Shown: positions 16,768-27,372, counted from the stretch's first letter. The stretch is 64,000 nt of DNA from CAZTHL01 sp964613585 (GCA_964613585.1 CAZTHL010000007.1:14210-78209); one strand, 5' to 3'. Notes: a model not told the origin generated them from the letters alone. Program-made: numbers and translations.

Positions 16768-17826
16768 TTATTGCCAGCCGACCCGGTCGAAGATGCGCAC
16801 GGCTGTAGGCTGGTTCTCGCCGAGCACCGTGGCGTTGACCTGATCCTCCTTGAAGTCGCCGAATTGGGCGATCGGCCCCGACACCTCGACCGCAGCGACC
16901 ACCGGGTACTCGTTGTTCCCCTCGGCGAAGAGCTCTTGAGCCTCCTTGGTGGTCAGGTACTCGATGAAAGCGAGCGCGGCATCGGGATGCGGCGCGCTGC
17001 CCACCACGCCTGCGCCGCTGATGTTGACGTGGGTGCCGCGGCCGTCCTGGTTGGGGAACAGGATGCCGATCTGCTCGCCGACCGCGCGGTCCTCCGCGTT
17101 GTCCGAGCCGAGCAGGCGGCCGACATAGTAGGAGTTCACGATGCCGAGCCGGCATTCGCCGGCCGCCACGGCACGGATCTGGGCCGTGTCGTTGCCCTGT
17201 GGGTCGCGTGCCATGTTGTCGACGACGCCGGCCGCCCAGGCCTCCGCCTGCTCCTCGCCGTGCGCCTCGATCAGCGCGGCAAGAAGCGAGATGTTGTAGA
17301 TGTTCGACGAGCTGCGCACGCAGATCATGTCGTCGTAGGCCGGATCGGCAAGATCCTCGTAGGTCGACAGCCCTTCCGGGAGGCCCAGTTCCTTGTCATA
17401 GACAACGACACGCGCCCGCTTGGACAGGCCATACCAGTGGCCCTCGGGGTGCTGAAGATGGTCGGGGACCCGTTCGTCGAGGATCTCCGACGAGGTGGGC
17501 TGGAAGAGGCCTTCCTGATCGGCGCGCCAGAGCCGACCGGCATCGACGGTGATCAGCACATCGGCCGGGCTGTTTCGGCCTTCGGCGGAAATGCGCTGAA
17601 TAAGCTCGTCGCTGTCGCCTTCGATCAGGTTGACGTCGATCCCGGTCTGCTCGGTGAACTGGTCATAGAGACGTCGATCCGTGTCGTAGTGACGCGCCGA
17701 GTAGACATTAACCTCACCGCCTTCCCCGGCGTCCTGGGCGAGAACCGCCGTGGCCCCGCCAAGAGCGGGCGCGAGCGCCAGAGGCATGGCCAGGACGGCC
17801 TGCCGGGCATGATGCCAGCCGATCAT
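16768..17826 (-). CDS. Periplasmic Fe(III)-binding protein (FutA/FbpA family)
   Basis: Substrate-binding protein for a ferric iron ABC importer (352 aa). A signal peptide ends near AVLAQ (residue 31). The N-terminus VNVYSARHYDTDRRLYDQF matches the FutA-type start, whose tyrosine binds iron, and Y233-Y234 in IVNSYYVGRL are the paired iron-ligand tyrosines. The ATG at 17826 is chosen because GGAGG lies 5-9 bases upstream. A Fur-like box is centred about 58 bp upstream of the start. The probable permease is at 9684-11363 on the same strand. Confidence 0.92.
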   Translation of the reverse strand: MIGWHHARQAVLAMPLALAPALGGATAVLAQDAGEGGEVNVYSARHYDTDRRLYDQFTEQTGIDVNLIEGDSDELIQRISAEGRNSPADVLITVDAGRLWRADQEGLFQPTSSEILDERVPDHLQHPEGHWYGLSKRARVVVYDKELGLPEGLSTYEDLADPAYDDMICVRSSSNIYNISLLAALIEAHGEEQAEAWAAGVVDNMARDPQGNDTAQIRAVAAGECRLGIVNSYYVGRLLGSDNAEDRAVGEQIGILFPNQDGRGTHVNISGAGVVGSAPHPDAALAFIEYLTTKEAQELFAEGNNEYPVVAAVEVSGPIAQFGDFKEDQVNATVLGENQPTAVRIFDRVGWQ

Positions 17827-18263
17827 TCGAACCTCCTGAAGCGGCCGCGCCGACACACGAGCCGCCGACCGATGAGAACGATTATCAATTGCAGGACCGA
17901 GGATGCGCCGGGACCGGCCGGCACGGCAATGCGGCAGATCAATTCCGAGAGGCGATCATTGGCGGCGACCGCCCTCCCGTGCGTCCCTGAACCATCGCCG
18001 ATCTTCAGGACCACAGGGCCGGGCACGTCGGGATGAGGGCCGGGCAGGCCGGAGCGCCCTGGCCCGCGTCCGCCGGTCCCAAGTCCTCGCCCTCTCCGGA
18101 CCTCCCTTGGCGCGCTGGATCGGCGGCGCCGGAGCGTCGGACAAGCCCTCGGCTAGAGCGGTTTTTGGCTCAAGGGGCATCGCCGGCCCGCTCCCCCGGC
18201 CGGCCACTTAACGACAGCGCGCTCAGTGTCCGGGCCGGGGAGCGGGCCGGTGCCGATTCCGCA
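17827..18263. other. Intergenic region with Fur-like box and family A repeat
   Basis: The left part is the promoter region of the leftward iron-binding protein gene. The right part is mostly occupied by the family A repeat annotated at 18154-18279. No gene is seen. Confidence 0.6.
17875..17894 (-). promoter_or_regulatory. Fur-like box
   Basis: On the minus strand the sequence reads GCAATTGATAATCGTTCTC, whose core TGATAATCGTTCTC is close to typical Fur operators. It sits about 50-70 bp upstream of the iron-binding protein ATG, where repression would be effective. Confidence 0.6.
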
Positions 18264-18279
18264 TCAGGCGGAAACGCTC
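18154..18279. repeat. Family A MITE-like repeat overlapping the mmcB stop
   Basis: The left end TAGAGCGG leads to GGGGCATCGCCGGCCCGCTC. The right end reads GGGCCGGTGCCGATTCCGC then TCAGGCGGAAACGCTC. The right end supplies the last codons and the stop of mmcB on the minus strand. Confidence 0.75.
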
Positions 18280-18740
18280 GGGTCCGACTGATGCGGATCC
18301 TCCAAGCGGTGCAGGCGCCCGGCCGCCGTTGCCGCGAACCGCAGCAGGACGGCCTTGCGGCGTGCCGCCGGCAACGGATGCGTCGGCGCCTGCCGCAGGA
18401 ATTCAGCATCGTAGGCGTCTGCGACCAGCAGCCCGCAGTCCGGCGGAAGCCGGTGCAGCGGAAAGGCGGCCGGCACCGCAAAGAAGAACCGGTCGCACCA
18501 GAGGCGGTAATCCCGCCATTTGCGGTCTGCCTGGAAATCGGCCACCGAACTCTTCACCTCGATGATGGCGATGCCGCCCTTGGCGTCGACGGCAACGATA
18601 TCGGCCCGGCGGCCGCACGCCAGCCCGAGCTCGACGATTGTCGCTTGGCCAAGGTCGGCGAGTCGGCGCCGCACGCCACGCGACACCTGCCTTGCCAGGC
18701 CACTCGGCTCGACGGTTCGATCGCCTGCAGCGGTCTTCAT
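18264..18740 (-). CDS. mmcB: MmcB family DNA repair-associated nuclease-like protein
   Basis: Small PD-(D/E)XK-fold protein (158 aa) of the MmcB/DUF1052 family, which is alphaproteobacterial and linked to the DNA damage response. The nuclease core is visible as ATIVELGLACGRRADIVAVD followed by IIEVKSSVADFQADRKW, supplying the Asp and the E-x-K residues. A later FFFAVPAAFPLHRLPPDCGL block is typical of the family. The last residues, PSVSA and the stop, are encoded by the end of a family A repeat, so the C-terminus may have been changed by its insertion. No good ribosome site precedes the ATG. Confidence 0.85.
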   Translation of the reverse strand: MKTAAGDRTVEPSGLARQVSRGVRRRLADLGQATIVELGLACGRRADIVAVDAKGGIAIIEVKSSVADFQADRKWRDYRLWCDRFFFAVPAAFPLHRLPPDCGLLVADAYDAEFLRQAPTHPLPAARRKAVLLRFAATAAGRLHRLEDPHQSDPSVSA

Positions 18741-18835
18741 GTTTTGTTCCACGCCTGGACGGTAGCAGGCGGCGCATCGGATGCCAAGCGCAGGCACTGC
18801 AATGACCCGATGCGGCCGCCGCTCGGGCGCGCCGT

Positions 18836-18867
18836 CGCGAGCCGATGGCTGAAGTCGTTGGCTCGCT
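18836..18867. repeat. Family B hairpin repeat, partial copy
   Basis: CGCGAGCCGATGGCT, two bases, then AGTCGTTGGCTCGCT: an imperfect version of the 16656 palindrome, here between mmcB and the divergent protease gene. Confidence 0.65.
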
Positions 18868-18938
18868 GGCATTAGGCCAACGGTAAGGGGGCTCGGGCAC
18901 AACATCCTCCTCTCCCGATGCCCGCGGAGCCCGCCGCC

Positions 18939-19808
18939 ATGCCGGCCAACGCCTGGATCCGTCCCCTTGCCGCCCTTGCTCTTGCCGTGGCGGCGGCAAC
19001 GGTGGCGGCCATCGAGCCGGCCGCGCAGGCGACCGAGATCCGCCGCTCCTTCTTCGGCCACGACGATCGCGAGTTCGTGACCCCCGACGGCATGCCATGG
19101 TCGGCCATCGGGCGCCTCGTCTTTGCCGGAGACGGCCATTGCACGGGCGCGCTGGTCAGCCCGAGGGTCGTTTTGACGGCCGCGCATTGCATGTTTCGTC
19201 GGGGCGGCTCGGAGGGATTCTACGACCCGCCGCTGACCTTTCAGGCCGGCCTGCACAAGAACGTGGCGCTGGCCGAATCGGCGGTCCGCTCTTTCTGGGT
19301 GGCGCGCGGATTCCACTTCCGCCCCAGCTTTCGGCTGGAGGAGATGCAGGGTCGCGACTACGCCTTCGTGCTCCTGGAGGAACCCATCGGCGAGCGCACC
19401 GGCTTCTTTCAGGTCCATGCGGTCGGCGATGCCGAGCTGTCACAAGCCCTTGATCGCCGCTGGGTCGAGCTGACCCAGGCCGGCTACAGCGCAGACAGCA
19501 AGACCCAGCTGACCGCGCACCACGACTGCCGGATCGTCGCGTACGATGCCCGCCATATCGTCTCGCATCAGTGCGACATCATGCTGGGCGACAGCGGTTC
19601 CCCCATCTTCTTTGCCGCCGCCGGCCGGTACCGCATCGTCGCCGTCAACTCGGCCATCCACGAGGGATGGAATCCCTCCAACATCGCCATCGACAGCCGG
19701 GCGTTCGCCCAGGATCTGCGCCGCTATCTGGAGCGTTACGACGCCGGGGGCGCGGCCACTGTGGTGAGCGCGGCGCTGCAGCCCGGGGCACCGCAGCGGT
19801 CGCCCTGA
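18939..19808 (+). CDS. Secreted trypsin-like serine protease
   Basis: Exported S1-family protease of 289 residues. A signal peptide covers about 1-32 (LAALALAVAAATVAA core). The catalytic triad is visible: H83 in LTAAHC, D140 in QGRDYAFVLLEEP, and S219 in LGDSGSPIFF. Cysteines near TAAHC, HHDC and HQC suggest disulfides typical of the fold. ATG 18939 is preferred because CGGAG lies 9 bases upstream; the in-frame ATG 18918 has none. The substrate is unknown. It converges with the PAS_5 gene. Confidence 0.88.
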   Translation: MPANAWIRPLAALALAVAAATVAAIEPAAQATEIRRSFFGHDDREFVTPDGMPWSAIGRLVFAGDGHCTGALVSPRVVLTAAHCMFRRGGSEGFYDPPLTFQAGLHKNVALAESAVRSFWVARGFHFRPSFRLEEMQGRDYAFVLLEEPIGERTGFFQVHAVGDAELSQALDRRWVELTQAGYSADSKTQLTAHHDCRIVAYDARHIVSHQCDIMLGDSGSPIFFAAAGRYRIVAVNSAIHEGWNPSNIAIDSRAFAQDLRRYLERYDAGGAATVVSAALQPGAPQRSP

Positions 19809-19879
19809 GACGTTGCCCGATGAGGCGGCGGACACCGGCGTCGGCGCTGCGCGAGCCTTGCTCCGAGCCGAGCCCGGGC

Positions 19880-20422
19880 TCAGCCGATCAGCACCTCGCG
19901 CCGGCCCGCCGGCTCGACCCCGGCGCAAGCGCACGGGTCCTGGAAGGTGTCGACGATCTTGACGAGCCCGAGGAGCCGGTCCACGGCCTCGTCCCGCCGA
20001 TGTCGGAAGGGGAGAAGCAGACGCTTGTAGCACAGCGGCGGCAGATCCGACCGTTCAAGCACGTTCTCTGAGAAAAGCGGGCGGCCAGCATCGCGGCACC
20101 GTCGATAGGAGGCCAGTATCCGGTGCGTGTGCGGCCCGAAATCGACCTCCTCGGCAGTTCGTCCGGTGAGGTCGAAATGAAGGCGCTCGACGAGCTCGGT
20201 GCCGGTCAGCGCATACCGCGCCGTCCCGCTTTCGTCCTCGAAATCGACCAGATAAAGCCAGCCCATCCAGGGCTTCAGCTCGCACACGTCGACGGACCGC
20301 CATCGGGGCACGGGCGCCGCGCCGCGCCAGCGCTCCCAAAGCTGGAACAATGCAAGGAAGCGCTCGTCCGCATCGGGAAAGACGGCATCGTCTGGGTGAG
20401 GGGCGAGGAGGGCAACCACCAA
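19880..20422 (-). CDS. PAS_5 (DUF1457) domain protein
   Basis: The 180-residue soluble protein is covered by one PAS-like domain of the type common in multiple paralogues in Rhodospirillales. Typical blocks are LFQLWERWRGAAPVPRWRSVD, LKPWMGWLYLVDF, RYALTGTELVERLHFDLTGR and YKRLLLPFRHR. No output domain or membrane segment is present, so it is a stand-alone sensor or adaptor of unknown partner. The AT-rich DNA upstream (20430-20490) probably holds its promoter. Confidence 0.8.
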   Translation of the reverse strand: MVVALLAPHPDDAVFPDADERFLALFQLWERWRGAAPVPRWRSVDVCELKPWMGWLYLVDFEDESGTARYALTGTELVERLHFDLTGRTAEEVDFGPHTHRILASYRRCRDAGRPLFSENVLERSDLPPLCYKRLLLPFRHRRDEAVDRLLGLVKIVDTFQDPCACAGVEPAGRREVLIG

Positions 20423-20731
20423 CTAGGCTCCCGGCAATTTCCTGCACGGATAATCCTTACAATACGCAATAAGGTCTAAATAATTGTTGAGAGAGAGCGC
20501 ATTTCGTCGCCGTCAGGTCGACGCACGCCCCGCCCACGCGTACGGCGCGCAGAGCGAGATCAAGCAACGCGATTAACCTCGATCCGAGAGCCGCCCAAAA
20601 GGCGAATCTTCCGTGTGCCCCGCGACGGCAACCGTTCCGTTCACCGGCACGCGGCGCCGATCGGGCGACATCGACCGGGATGAGTCGCAAGAGAATCGTC
20701 GAGCCGGGCCGCGTGGCGTTCGGCCCGATCG
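20423..20731. other. Gene-free stretch
   Basis: AT-rich at 20435-20490 (e.g. AATAAGGTCTAAATAATTG), consistent with a promoter for the leftward PAS_5 gene. The rest is GC-rich DNA downstream of the rubrerythrin gene. No gene or clear hairpin was seen. Confidence 0.5.
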
Positions 20732-21148
20732 TCAGCCGAGCGTGTCCAAGGCCTTCTGGAAGCGGCCGGCGTGAGACTTTTCAGCCTTCGCCAGGGTGTC
20801 GAACCAATCGGCGATCTCGTCGAAGCCTTCCTCGCGCGCGATCCGCGCCATCTCCGGATACATCTCCAAGTATTCCGCCGTCTCGCCGGCGATGGCGGCG
20901 CGGAGGTTGAGCGCGGTGCCACCGATCGGCTCGCCGGTCGCCGGGTCGCCGAGCCGTTCGAGGAACTCGAGATGGCCATGGGCATGACCGGTCTCTCCCT
21001 CCGCGGTCGAGCGGAACACGGCCGCCACGTCATTGTATCCTTCGATATCGGCCTTCTGTGCGAAGTAAAGGTAGCGGCGGTTGGCCTGGCTTTCCGCGGC
21101 AAATGCCGCCTTCAGGTTCGCCTCGGTCCTGGAGCCCTTGAGCGCCAT
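20732..21148 (-). CDS. Rubrerythrin-like diiron protein without rubredoxin domain
   Basis: Four-helix ferritin-like protein of 138 residues, expected to bind a diiron site and reduce peroxide or store iron. The two iron-ligand helices are recognisable: NLKAAFAAESQANRRYLYFA and TAEGETGHAHGHLEFL, then GETAEYLEMYPEMARIAREE and LAKAEKSHAGRF, giving the paired Glu and E-x2-H ligands. The usual C-terminal rubredoxin (CxxC) domain is missing, so electrons must come from elsewhere. AAGGA precedes the ATG. It lies 175 bp downstream of irr on the same strand, suggesting iron/peroxide co-regulation. Confidence 0.88.
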   Translation of the reverse strand: MALKGSRTEANLKAAFAAESQANRRYLYFAQKADIEGYNDVAAVFRSTAEGETGHAHGHLEFLERLGDPATGEPIGGTALNLRAAIAGETAEYLEMYPEMARIAREEGFDEIADWFDTLAKAEKSHAGRFQKALDTLG

Positions 21149-21323
21149 TCACGGATCCTTGATGCGTTGTCGAAGGCGGATCCGGTGATGGTACGAAGCC
21201 GCCGACGCGCGCGGGACGGGCGAGGCCCGCTGCCGCGGTGGCTGGCTCGGGCCGACGCACGCCGGACCTTATGGCGTGGGGCACCGCGCCCGTCAACGGC
21301 CGCCGGAGCGCGGATCGGGCCGG

Positions 21324-21761
21324 TCAGCGAGCCGTGTCCGGCCCATCGGCATCGGACAGGCGGACGATCACCTCGATCCGGGCCACCTTGGTCCCTGCAG
21401 GCGGCGGGGGCAGGCTGCGCAGGTCGATGCTTGCGTGATCGATGTCGCGCAGATCACCGGTGCGCTCGTGGAAGAAATGGTGATGCGGCGCCACGTTCGT
21501 GTCAAAGTAGGAGCGACCCGGCTCGACGATCACCTCACGCAGCAGCCCACCGTTCGTGAATTGATGCAGGGCATTGTAGACGGTCGCCAGGGACACGCTG
21601 ATCCGTGCCGCCGCCGCCTCGGCGTGCAGCTGCTCCGCCGTCACATGCCGGTCCGGCCCATCGAACAGCAGCTTCGCCAGCGCCAGTCGCTGCCGGGTCG
21701 GGCGCAAGCCCGCCGCCTGCAGACGATCGAGAACGTGACGATAGGGACGCTTGCTAACCAT
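21324..21761 (-). CDS. irr: Irr, iron-responsive Fur-family regulator
   Basis: Alphaproteobacterial iron response regulator (145 aa) that senses haem/iron status. The signature order is GLRPTRQRLALAKLLF at the start of the winged helix, then RHVTAEQLHAEA, SVSLATVYNALHQFTNGGLL, and the FDTNVAPHHHFFHERTGDL metal/haem-linked region containing the Irr-specific HHH motif. It starts at ATG 21761, where homology begins; the longer upstream frame is not conserved-looking. Upstream of rubrerythrin on the same strand. Likely targets are haem, iron uptake and iron-protein genes. Confidence 0.93.
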   Translation of the reverse strand: MVSKRPYRHVLDRLQAAGLRPTRQRLALAKLLFDGPDRHVTAEQLHAEAAAARISVSLATVYNALHQFTNGGLLREVIVEPGRSYFDTNVAPHHHFFHERTGDLRDIDHASIDLRSLPPPPAGTKVARIEVIVRLSDADGPDTAR

Positions 21762-21991
21762 CGCGGCAGCCGGGAAACCTCGTTTGGGGCACGCTAATCG
21801 ATTGAAACGGGAATGACAATCAACGACTTGGAGACTCGACTTTCGCCGTCGCGATGATAGCCGGTCTTGGATAGGCTGCGGTTCGGGGAGCTTGCGCAGA
21901 TCGACATGGACATCCACACGACGGGTTTCGCGACACGTCGGCACCCGGGCGGGGGCATGCCGTCCGTTGGCCGGCGCTCTGGGGCAAGGCC

Positions 21992-22723
21992 ATGCTGGAC
22001 GGCCACTTGACCTTCGGTCAGGCGGCCCTCGGGGTCGACGAGCTGGGTCCGCTGACCCGGCTCTTCGCGGACCATCTCGCGCGCTTCGACATCGAGCATT
22101 TCGGTTATGCCATGGTGGGCGCTGACGGCTTTCCGGACCGATCCCGCAGCGTCTCGACATGGCCGCAGGAGTTTCTCGACTACTACTACGGTGCCGGGCT
22201 CGACCGCACCGACCCCTCCTTTGCGCTCGGCCGCACCCTGCCGCGCCCGTTCCTGTGGAGCCGGACCTTTGATCCGGGCCGCTGCGGGCCGCGGCTGGCC
22301 GAGGCCCTCGCCGCCGCGGGTCGGTTCGGCCTGCGCGACGGCATCACCGTCGGCATACCGGGCGGGCGCGGCTGCATCGCCGTGGTTGACTACACGGCCG
22401 ACGGCAAGGCGGACCGGCTCGGCCGCCTCCTCGATCGGCACCGGGAGCAGCTTTACGTGGCCGCGCTCGAGTTCCATCATTTCGTCTCGCCGATCCTCGA
22501 TCGACGCAATCGTCCGGAAACCGGCCCGTGCCTGACCGAACGCGAGCGGGAATGCTGCGAATGGCTCGCACGTGGCAAGAGCTCCTGGGAAATCGGTCAA
22601 ATACTCGCAATCAGTGAGCGGACGGTACTTTTCCACATAAATAACGTTAAGCGTAAGCTCGCGGTCGCCTCCCGTAGCGAAGCACTCGTGAAGCTAGTGA
22701 TGACCGGCGAAATTCATCCTTAA
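21992..22723 (+). CDS. LuxR-family quorum-sensing type regulator (LuxR solo)
   Basis: The 243-residue regulator has an N-terminal autoinducer-binding domain and a C-terminal LuxR helix-turn-helix (about 181-223, LTERERECCEWLARGKSSWE...). Of the positions conserved in AHL-binding LuxR proteins, Y65, D74-P75, W89 and G117 are present. F61 replaces the usual first Trp of the pocket, so it may bind a variant acyl-homoserine lactone or a different ligand. No luxI synthase is in the window. A lux-box-like palindrome lies 18 bp after its stop, ahead of a small gene. Confidence 0.88.
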   Translation: MLDGHLTFGQAALGVDELGPLTRLFADHLARFDIEHFGYAMVGADGFPDRSRSVSTWPQEFLDYYYGAGLDRTDPSFALGRTLPRPFLWSRTFDPGRCGPRLAEALAAAGRFGLRDGITVGIPGGRGCIAVVDYTADGKADRLGRLLDRHREQLYVAALEFHHFVSPILDRRNRPETGPCLTERERECCEWLARGKSSWEIGQILAISERTVLFHINNVKRKLAVASRSEALVKLVMTGEIHP

Positions 22724-22740
22724 TTGTAGCGTCTTAAGAG

Positions 22741-22760
22741 CCCTGTAAGAATTGACAGGC
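22741..22760. promoter_or_regulatory. lux-box-like palindrome
   Basis: CCCTGTAAGAATTGACAGGC has the exact CTGT-N8-ACAG architecture of LuxR/TraR-type lux boxes. It lies immediately downstream of the luxR gene and 145 bp upstream of the small gene at 22905, the likely controlled transcript. Confidence 0.65.
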
Positions 22761-22904
22761 TGTATTATTTCTGTGGCCGGGTATCATATGGGGCTCGAAG
22801 GGTGCGGCTTCCGTTGGTCTGCACGAGCGTTGTCGCCCCGGGAACCCACCACGCGCCACCACCGATGCCATGCTGGAACGGCCTGAACGCGGGAGCCGAC
22901 ACCC

Positions 22905-23114
22905 ATGAAGGACCTGACCGAGCTTGCCAACCTTGATACCGCCGAGGCCGGCGACCGCGAGCAAGCCTTGTCGATCCTGTCCATCCAGAGCGCGCTTCGC
23001 TACCTCCAGCGGGAGGCCGAGACCGCCGGTCTGTCGATGACCGCGCATCTCATCAGCACCGCCGCCCTTGCCGTGCTGGAGGAAAGCCTTACCGAGCGTC
23101 GACTGATGAACTGA
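22905..23114 (+). CDS. Small hypothetical protein, candidate LuxR target
   Basis: A 69-residue, soluble, mostly helical acidic-amphipathic protein (MKDLTELANLDTAEAGDREQ start, ending TERRLMN). GGGAG lies 11 bases upstream of the ATG. I recognise no family. Its position behind the LuxR solo and the lux-box-like palindrome suggests quorum or ligand control. The coding assignment rests on the ribosome site, the amino acid composition and the context. Confidence 0.6.
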   Translation: MKDLTELANLDTAEAGDREQALSILSIQSALRYLQREAETAGLSMTAHLISTAALAVLEESLTERRLMN

Positions 23115-23257
23115 CCACGGCAGGTGGCCGGCGAGCGACATGTGCGGCCGCTCGGCGCCGTCCGCGCCGGCCGGGTCATCGGCCGTCTCGACACCCGTCG
23201 GACACGCGGGTAACAGGGTGCCTCGCAAGCGCATCTCGCAAGCGCATGGAGACACCC

Positions 23258-24490
23258 ATGGCCGACGTGCTGATCTCAGTCGACCTCAAGGAAAGCCCCT
23301 ACACGAACACGAGCGTCCACAATCGGTGGCATCCGGACATCCCGATGGCGGCGTGGGTCGAGCCCGGCGACGACTTCATCCTTGAAACCTATGATTGGAC
23401 CGGCGGACAAATCCGCAACAACGACGATGCGACCGACGTACGCGATGTCGAGCTGCCGCAGGTCCATTTCCTGTCCGGGCCCGTGGGCGTCAAGGGCGCC
23501 ATGCCCGGAGACCTTCTGGTCGTCGACATTCTCGACATCGGCGCCAAGCCGGACTCGCTGTGGGGCTTCAACGGCTTCTTCTCGAAGCAGAACGGCGGCG
23601 GCTTCCTGACGGATCATTTCCCTCAGGCGCAGAAGTCGATCTGGGACTTCGAGGGCCTGTTCACCCGCAGCCGCCACGTGCCCGGGGTGCGATTCGCCGG
23701 CCTGATCCATCCGGGCCTGATCGGCTGCCTGCCGGACCGCGCGCTTCTTGAAGAGTGGAACACGCGCGAGAAGGCGCTGTTCGACACCAATCCTGCACGG
23801 GTGCCCCCGCTTGCCGCCCTGCCCGACGGCGGGCCGACGGCGCATATGGGCCAGCTCACCGGCGAGGCGCGCGACCGGGCCGCCGCCGAGGCGGCGCGCA
23901 CGGTGCCGCCGCGCGAGCACGGTGGCAATTGCGACATCAAGGACCTGAGCCGCGGCGCGCGGATCTTCTTCCCGGTATATGTCGACGGCGCCGGGCTCAG
24001 CATGGGTGACCTGCATTTCAGCCAGGGAGATGGCGAGATCACCTTCTGCGGCGCCATCGAGATGGCCGGCTGGACGCATCTCAAGGTCGGTCTGATCAAG
24101 GATGGAGTCAGGCGCTACGGCATCCGCAACCCGATCTTCAGGCCGTCGCCGCTCACACCGAAATACGATGACTTTCTGATCTTCGAGGGCATCTCGGTCG
24201 ACGAGCAAGGCACGCAGCATTACCTCGATGTTCATGTGGCGTATCGGCAGGCCTGCCTGAACGCCATCGACTATCTCACCAAATTCGGTTATTCGCGGGC
24301 CCAGGCCTACGCGATCCTGGGGACGGCACCTGTGCAGGGGCACATCTCCGGCGTGGTCGACATCCCGAACGCCTGCGCGACACTCTGGTTGCCGACCGAC
24401 ATCTTCGAGTTCGACCTGATGCCCGGACCGTCGGGGCCGATCGTGCACCTGGACGGATCGGTCGACGTGCCGATCGCGCCCGACCGCTGA
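23258..24490 (+). CDS. fmdA: Formamidase/acetamidase (FmdA/AmdA family)
   Basis: Hydrolyses formamide to formate and ammonia (410 aa, normal family length). The start segment SPYTNTSVHNRWHPDIP, the HGGNCDIKDLSRGARIFFPVYVDGAG block, and GDLHFSQGDGEITFCGAIEM are diagnostic of the FmdA_AmdA fold. The C-terminus has the VHVAYRQACLNAIDYL helix. ATG 23258 is chosen because GGAG lies 8 bases upstream; the in-frame ATG at 23246 lacks one. fmdB follows after 15 bp, the conserved fmdAB pair. It probably supplies nitrogen. Confidence 0.95.
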   Translation: MADVLISVDLKESPYTNTSVHNRWHPDIPMAAWVEPGDDFILETYDWTGGQIRNNDDATDVRDVELPQVHFLSGPVGVKGAMPGDLLVVDILDIGAKPDSLWGFNGFFSKQNGGGFLTDHFPQAQKSIWDFEGLFTRSRHVPGVRFAGLIHPGLIGCLPDRALLEEWNTREKALFDTNPARVPPLAALPDGGPTAHMGQLTGEARDRAAAEAARTVPPREHGGNCDIKDLSRGARIFFPVYVDGAGLSMGDLHFSQGDGEITFCGAIEMAGWTHLKVGLIKDGVRRYGIRNPIFRPSPLTPKYDDFLIFEGISVDEQGTQHYLDVHVAYRQACLNAIDYLTKFGYSRAQAYAILGTAPVQGHISGVVDIPNACATLWLPTDIFEFDLMPGPSGPIVHLDGSVDVPIAPDR

Positions 24491-24505
24491 CCGGGGGCCG
24501 CCGCG

Positions 24506-24838
24506 ATGCCGATCTACGACTTTCGGTGCTCGGAGCACGGGCTGTTCAAGCGCTCGAGGCCGATGACCGCGTCCAGCGATCCCTGCGCCTGCCCCGACTG
24601 TGGTCGATCGTCGCCGCGCGTGCTGGTGACACCGCCGCGCCTCGGGGCCAGTGATCGCGGCCGGATCCGGGCGGCGGCACGGAACGAGGCGGCGGCGGAC
24701 AGCCCCAAGCGTCTTTCGTCGCATGAAGCCGGCTGCTCCTCCTGCTCCGGGAGCGCCGGGCACGGCCGTGGCCACGTCACCAGCCCCGACGGCGGCAAGA
24801 GCTTTCCTGGAGCCCGGCCCTGGATGATCTCCCACTGA
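24506..24838 (+). CDS. fmdB: FmdB-family zinc ribbon protein
   Basis: A 110-residue protein with the FmdB N-terminus (MPIYDFRCSEHG) and a CPDC pair about 20 residues later. The family zinc ribbon normally has C-x2-C at both ends; here the first knuckle reads C8-x2-H11, so the site is C-H/C-C or uses other ligands. The C-terminal half is low complexity with extra cysteines (CSSCSG). FmdB proteins accompany formamidase genes and are thought to act in regulation or assembly. Confidence 0.85.
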   Translation: MPIYDFRCSEHGLFKRSRPMTASSDPCACPDCGRSSPRVLVTPPRLGASDRGRIRAAARNEAAADSPKRLSSHEAGCSSCSGSAGHGRGHVTSPDGGKSFPGARPWMISH

Positions 24839-24900
24839 CCGGCCGGCCCATCCAGGGCACGGCCGTGCCGACCGGTCGCCCCGGGCGCCGGAACGGAGCC

Positions 24901-26724
<1,824 letters not shown>

Positions 26725-26856
26725 CGCGGCCGGCCGGGCGGCCATGCCGTCAGCCGCTCCGGCGCCGGAGGCCGGAGGCCGGCAGACGGCGCTTGCCAGC
26801 TTATTCAGATCCGCTAAAGTCCGCGTCCCCTACCGTTCCAAGGTCAATGTCCGTCC

Positions 26857-27372
26857 GTGCCCGGCAAAGCCAGCTACACGTACGAAGAGCTATTGGACTG
26901 CGCCCATGGCAGGCTGTTCGGCGAGGGCAATGCCCGCCTGCCCCTGCCACCGCTCCTGATGTTCGATCGCATCACCCACATCGATGACAGCGGCGGCAGC
27001 CGGTCGCGCGGCGAGGTGACCGCCGAGCTCGATATCCGGCCGGACCTGTGGTTCTTCACGCCGCATTTCGAGGACGATCCGGTGATGCCAGGCTGCCTTG
27101 GGCTGGACGCGCTCTGGCAACTGCTTGGCTTCTTCCTGGGCTGGACCGGCGCGCCTGGGCGCGGCCGCGCGCTCGGCTGCGGCGAGGTCAAGTTCTCCGG
27201 CCAGGTGCTGCCGACCGCCCAGCTGGTCAGCTACCGGCTGGACCTGAAGCGGGTGATCAGCCGCCAACTGGTTCTGGGCATCGCCGACGGCAGCATGCTG
27301 GTGGACGGCAACCCCATCTACGAGGCGAAGGATCTGCGCGTCGGTCTCTTCGCCGCGCCCGAGCAGTTTTAA
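26857..27372 (+). CDS. fabA: FabA 3-hydroxydecanoyl-ACP dehydratase/isomerase
   Basis: Introduces the cis double bond in anaerobic unsaturated fatty acid synthesis. The 171 residues include the catalytic H70 (FFTPHFEDDPVMPG) and D84 (GLDALWQLLGF) at exactly the E. coli positions. The start is GTG at 26857; an upstream ATG is in a different frame. First gene of fabA-fabB-fabI with short gaps (21 bp to fabB). In many alphaproteobacteria irr adjoins this cluster; here it is about 5 kb away. Confidence 0.96.
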   Translation: MPGKASYTYEELLDCAHGRLFGEGNARLPLPPLLMFDRITHIDDSGGSRSRGEVTAELDIRPDLWFFTPHFEDDPVMPGCLGLDALWQLLGFFLGWTGAPGRGRALGCGEVKFSGQVLPTAQLVSYRLDLKRVISRQLVLGIADGSMLVDGNPIYEAKDLRVGLFAAPEQF

